This document shows positions 5,734 to 6,894 of a stretch of DNA of 6,894 nucleotides, piece by piece (position 1 is the stretch's first letter; each line of letters begins with the position of its first letter). The notes beneath the pieces are model-generated. The model searched no databases. It was not told the DNA's origin and saw only the letters and a program-made list of their open reading frames with translations. Source of the DNA: Leucobacter sp. (GTDB taxonomy: Bacteria > Actinomycetota > Actinomycetes > Actinomycetales > Microbacteriaceae); contig JAGNOB010000091.1 of the NCBI GenBank assembly GCA_017990305.1, forward strand, positions 1 to 6,894. Reading direction: 5' to 3'. The position numbers and the translations under genes were made by a program.

Positions 5734-6525
5734 CTAGATAGACAGTGCCTCGAGATCTCCGGTAGTGCGAGCGCGCCGTTGAAAGTACCTCCAAGCCGCC
5801 ATCGCACAGATCAGCCACACGAGACCTACACCGATGGAGAGCGATACTGAGACCCAGAACGATGACGTGAGTCCGTTCGCCTCGAGGCCTCTAATTGCCT
5901 GCGTTGCATGGGTGAGCGGAAAAACACTCGCCAGCCATTGCAGCGCGGACGGAAAGACCGTGATGGGGGCGACGACCCCGCACAGGATCGGCAACGCGAA
6001 CTCGCCGAAGTTTGGCAGCAGGAACGCGTCCTTCATCCTCAGGCTCATCGCTCCGATGAACTGCCCTAACCCTATTGAGCTGAGGGTTGCAGCGCACAAC
6101 GCCACGAGTATCGCGCCGATCTCGCGCTGCGTGAGCGCCGCGCCAGTCACGACAAGCGTCGCGCTCGCGGTGATGAGTGAGGTAGCCAACCCTAGCCCCA
6201 GCACCACGGTGAGTCTCCCCGCCCACATCATGCCCTGGGAGCGGGGAGCAATGGCGAGGAGCGCGATCGTCCCCTCAAAGCGATCGGAAGCAATGAGACT
6301 CGAAGTCGCCATTGAAGCGGACAGTGCCCCAACTGCTGCTGCCGCGGTGAGACCGTTGGCTGGAGTGAGCTCGCCGGTGCCGCCGCTCGACATCGCGAGG
6401 TAAAAGAGTCCGCTGGCTATCGGCACGAAGACGACGCGCACGAGCGTCAGGATCCAGGATCCAGCTTCGGGGAGCGAAACGAACGCGAGCTTGGCCGCAG
6501 AGGTGAAGAGGCGAAAGGCTTTCAT
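5734..6525 (-). CDS. ABC-2-type transporter permease
   Basis: This 263-residue integral membrane subunit of an ABC exporter has about six transmembrane segments. Family marks are SDRFEGTIALLAIAPRS (80-96), the cytoplasmic coupling segment with its E-G-T pattern, and the C-terminal PSALQWLASVFPLTHATQAI (192-211), the typical ABC-2 stretch before the last helix. The frame is open upstream to 6762, but those extra 79 residues are arginine- and proline-rich, look unlike membrane protein and overlap the neighbouring permease. The start is therefore placed at the ATG read from 6525 (MKAFRLF), which overlaps the upstream stop by ATGA. No clear ribosome binding site precedes it, so translational coupling is likely. 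It probably forms a heterodimer with the upstream permease. The transported substrate is unknown; drugs, lipids or peptides are all possible for this family. Confidence 0.9.
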   Translation of the reverse strand: MKAFRLFTSAAKLAFVSLPEAGSWILTLVRVVFVPIASGLFYLAMSSGGTGELTPANGLTAAAAVGALSASMATSSLIASDRFEGTIALLAIAPRSQGMMWAGRLTVVLGLGLATSLITASATLVVTGAALTQREIGAILVALCAATLSSIGLGQFIGAMSLRMKDAFLLPNFGEFALPILCGVVAPITVFPSALQWLASVFPLTHATQAIRGLEANGLTSSFWVSVSLSIGVGLVWLICAMAAWRYFQRRARTTGDLEALSI

Positions 6526-6894
6526 GAGAGGGCCAGAGTCCCCTCGACACGGGCCCGGCGCGTTGCGGCCGAAAGCAACCGATTCGCTAGGACGAGCCAC
6601 ACGAGTGAGGCAACGAGAGATCCGGCAGCGCCGGCAACTGCTTCGAACGTCGTTTCTGCGTGCTCGACCCGCACCGCGCCCGAGAGGGGATGCAGCCACG
6701 CGAGTGCTTGGAGCCACTCTGGCAGCACCTGTGCCGGAATGACCACCCCTGAGACGAGCCATACCGGCATGAGGAGAAGCGGCTCGAAGGCCGTCGCACG
6801 CCGCGTAAGCACAAACACCGACGCAAGCACTCCAGCGGACGCGACACAGGCAACGGCGGCCAACAAGATGGTGATGAGTGAAGCCCAGGAGAAC
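6522..6894 (-). CDS. ABC-2-type transporter permease (N-terminal part beyond the window)
   Basis: The frame is open from the window edge to the TGA at 6522-6524, giving the last 123 residues of a membrane protein that usually has about 240-280. The piece shows hydrophobic helices, then LLLMPVWLVSGVVIPAQVLP and the closing pattern LQALAWLHPLSGAVR, the same ABC-2 hallmark seen in the downstream permease (LQWLASVFPLTHATQAIR), followed by a last helix and a basic tail. Its stop overlaps the start of the next permease, so the two are co-transcribed and probably pair. The matching ATPase gene is absent from the window and is expected further upstream on this strand. A TTG at 6866 is internal and is not the start, because the coding pattern continues past it. 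Confidence 0.85.
   Translation of the reverse strand, partial: FSWASLITILLAAVACVASAGVLASVFVLTRRATAFEPLLLMPVWLVSGVVIPAQVLPEWLQALAWLHPLSGAVRVEHAETTFEAVAGAAGSLVASLVWLVLANRLLSAATRRARVEGTLALS

Noticed and set aside
5665..5850. Small + strand open frame of 61 codons after the terminator
   Set aside because: It overlaps the 3' end of the - strand ABC-2 gene, has no ribosome binding site that I can see, and has no protein pattern.
6526..6762. N-terminal extension of 79 residues to the downstream ABC-2 permease
   Set aside because: The extension is Arg/Pro/Ser-rich and lies wholly within the neighbouring permease in another frame. The ATG at 6525 gives the usual length and an ATGA overlap.

Overview
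The window looks like chromosomal DNA from a high-GC actinobacterium. GC-rich codons, the siderophore transport gene set, a probably leaderless regulator transcript and the protein styles all fit this. A Microbacteriaceae-like member of the Micrococcales (for example near Leucobacter) is a reasonable guess, but it rests on general resemblance only. Both window edges cut through genes.

Positions 1-2336 (+ strand) hold the 3' part of an iron-siderophore uptake cluster. In order: the C-terminal two thirds of a FecCD-type permease, its FecE/FepC-type ATPase (4-bp ATGA overlap), and a siderophore-interacting flavoprotein (SIP) 3 nt after the ATPase stop. Together they import a ferric siderophore, probably catecholate-like judging from FepD/FepG-style permease motifs, and release the iron by reduction in the cytoplasm. 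No iron-box-like site is visible, and the cluster promoter must lie upstream of the window.

Positions 2337-5590 (+ strand) form a second unit: a TetR-family regulator, a polytopic membrane protein that I read as a transporter of unassigned family, and a cytoplasmic metal-dependent amidohydrolase of the prolidase/imidazolonepropionase-like group. The TetR gene is preceded by two related 17-bp pseudopalindromes, 30 bp centre to centre, inside and just upstream of a promoter whose predicted start point falls on the ATG. The membrane protein shows an internal duplication, and charge placement suggests the halves are inverted. The simplest reading is an inducible uptake-and-hydrolysis module for an amide- or peptide-like compound. 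The substrate cannot be read from the sequence. This module is the most interesting part of the window.

Positions 5591-5733 separate convergent units and carry a perfect 14-bp-stem hairpin, a likely terminator. Positions 5734-6894 (- strand) hold two ABC-2-type exporter permeases overlapping by ATGA. The upstream one is cut by the window edge, and the ATPase partner is expected beyond it. No RNA genes, CRISPR arrays, insertion sequences or phage genes were seen.
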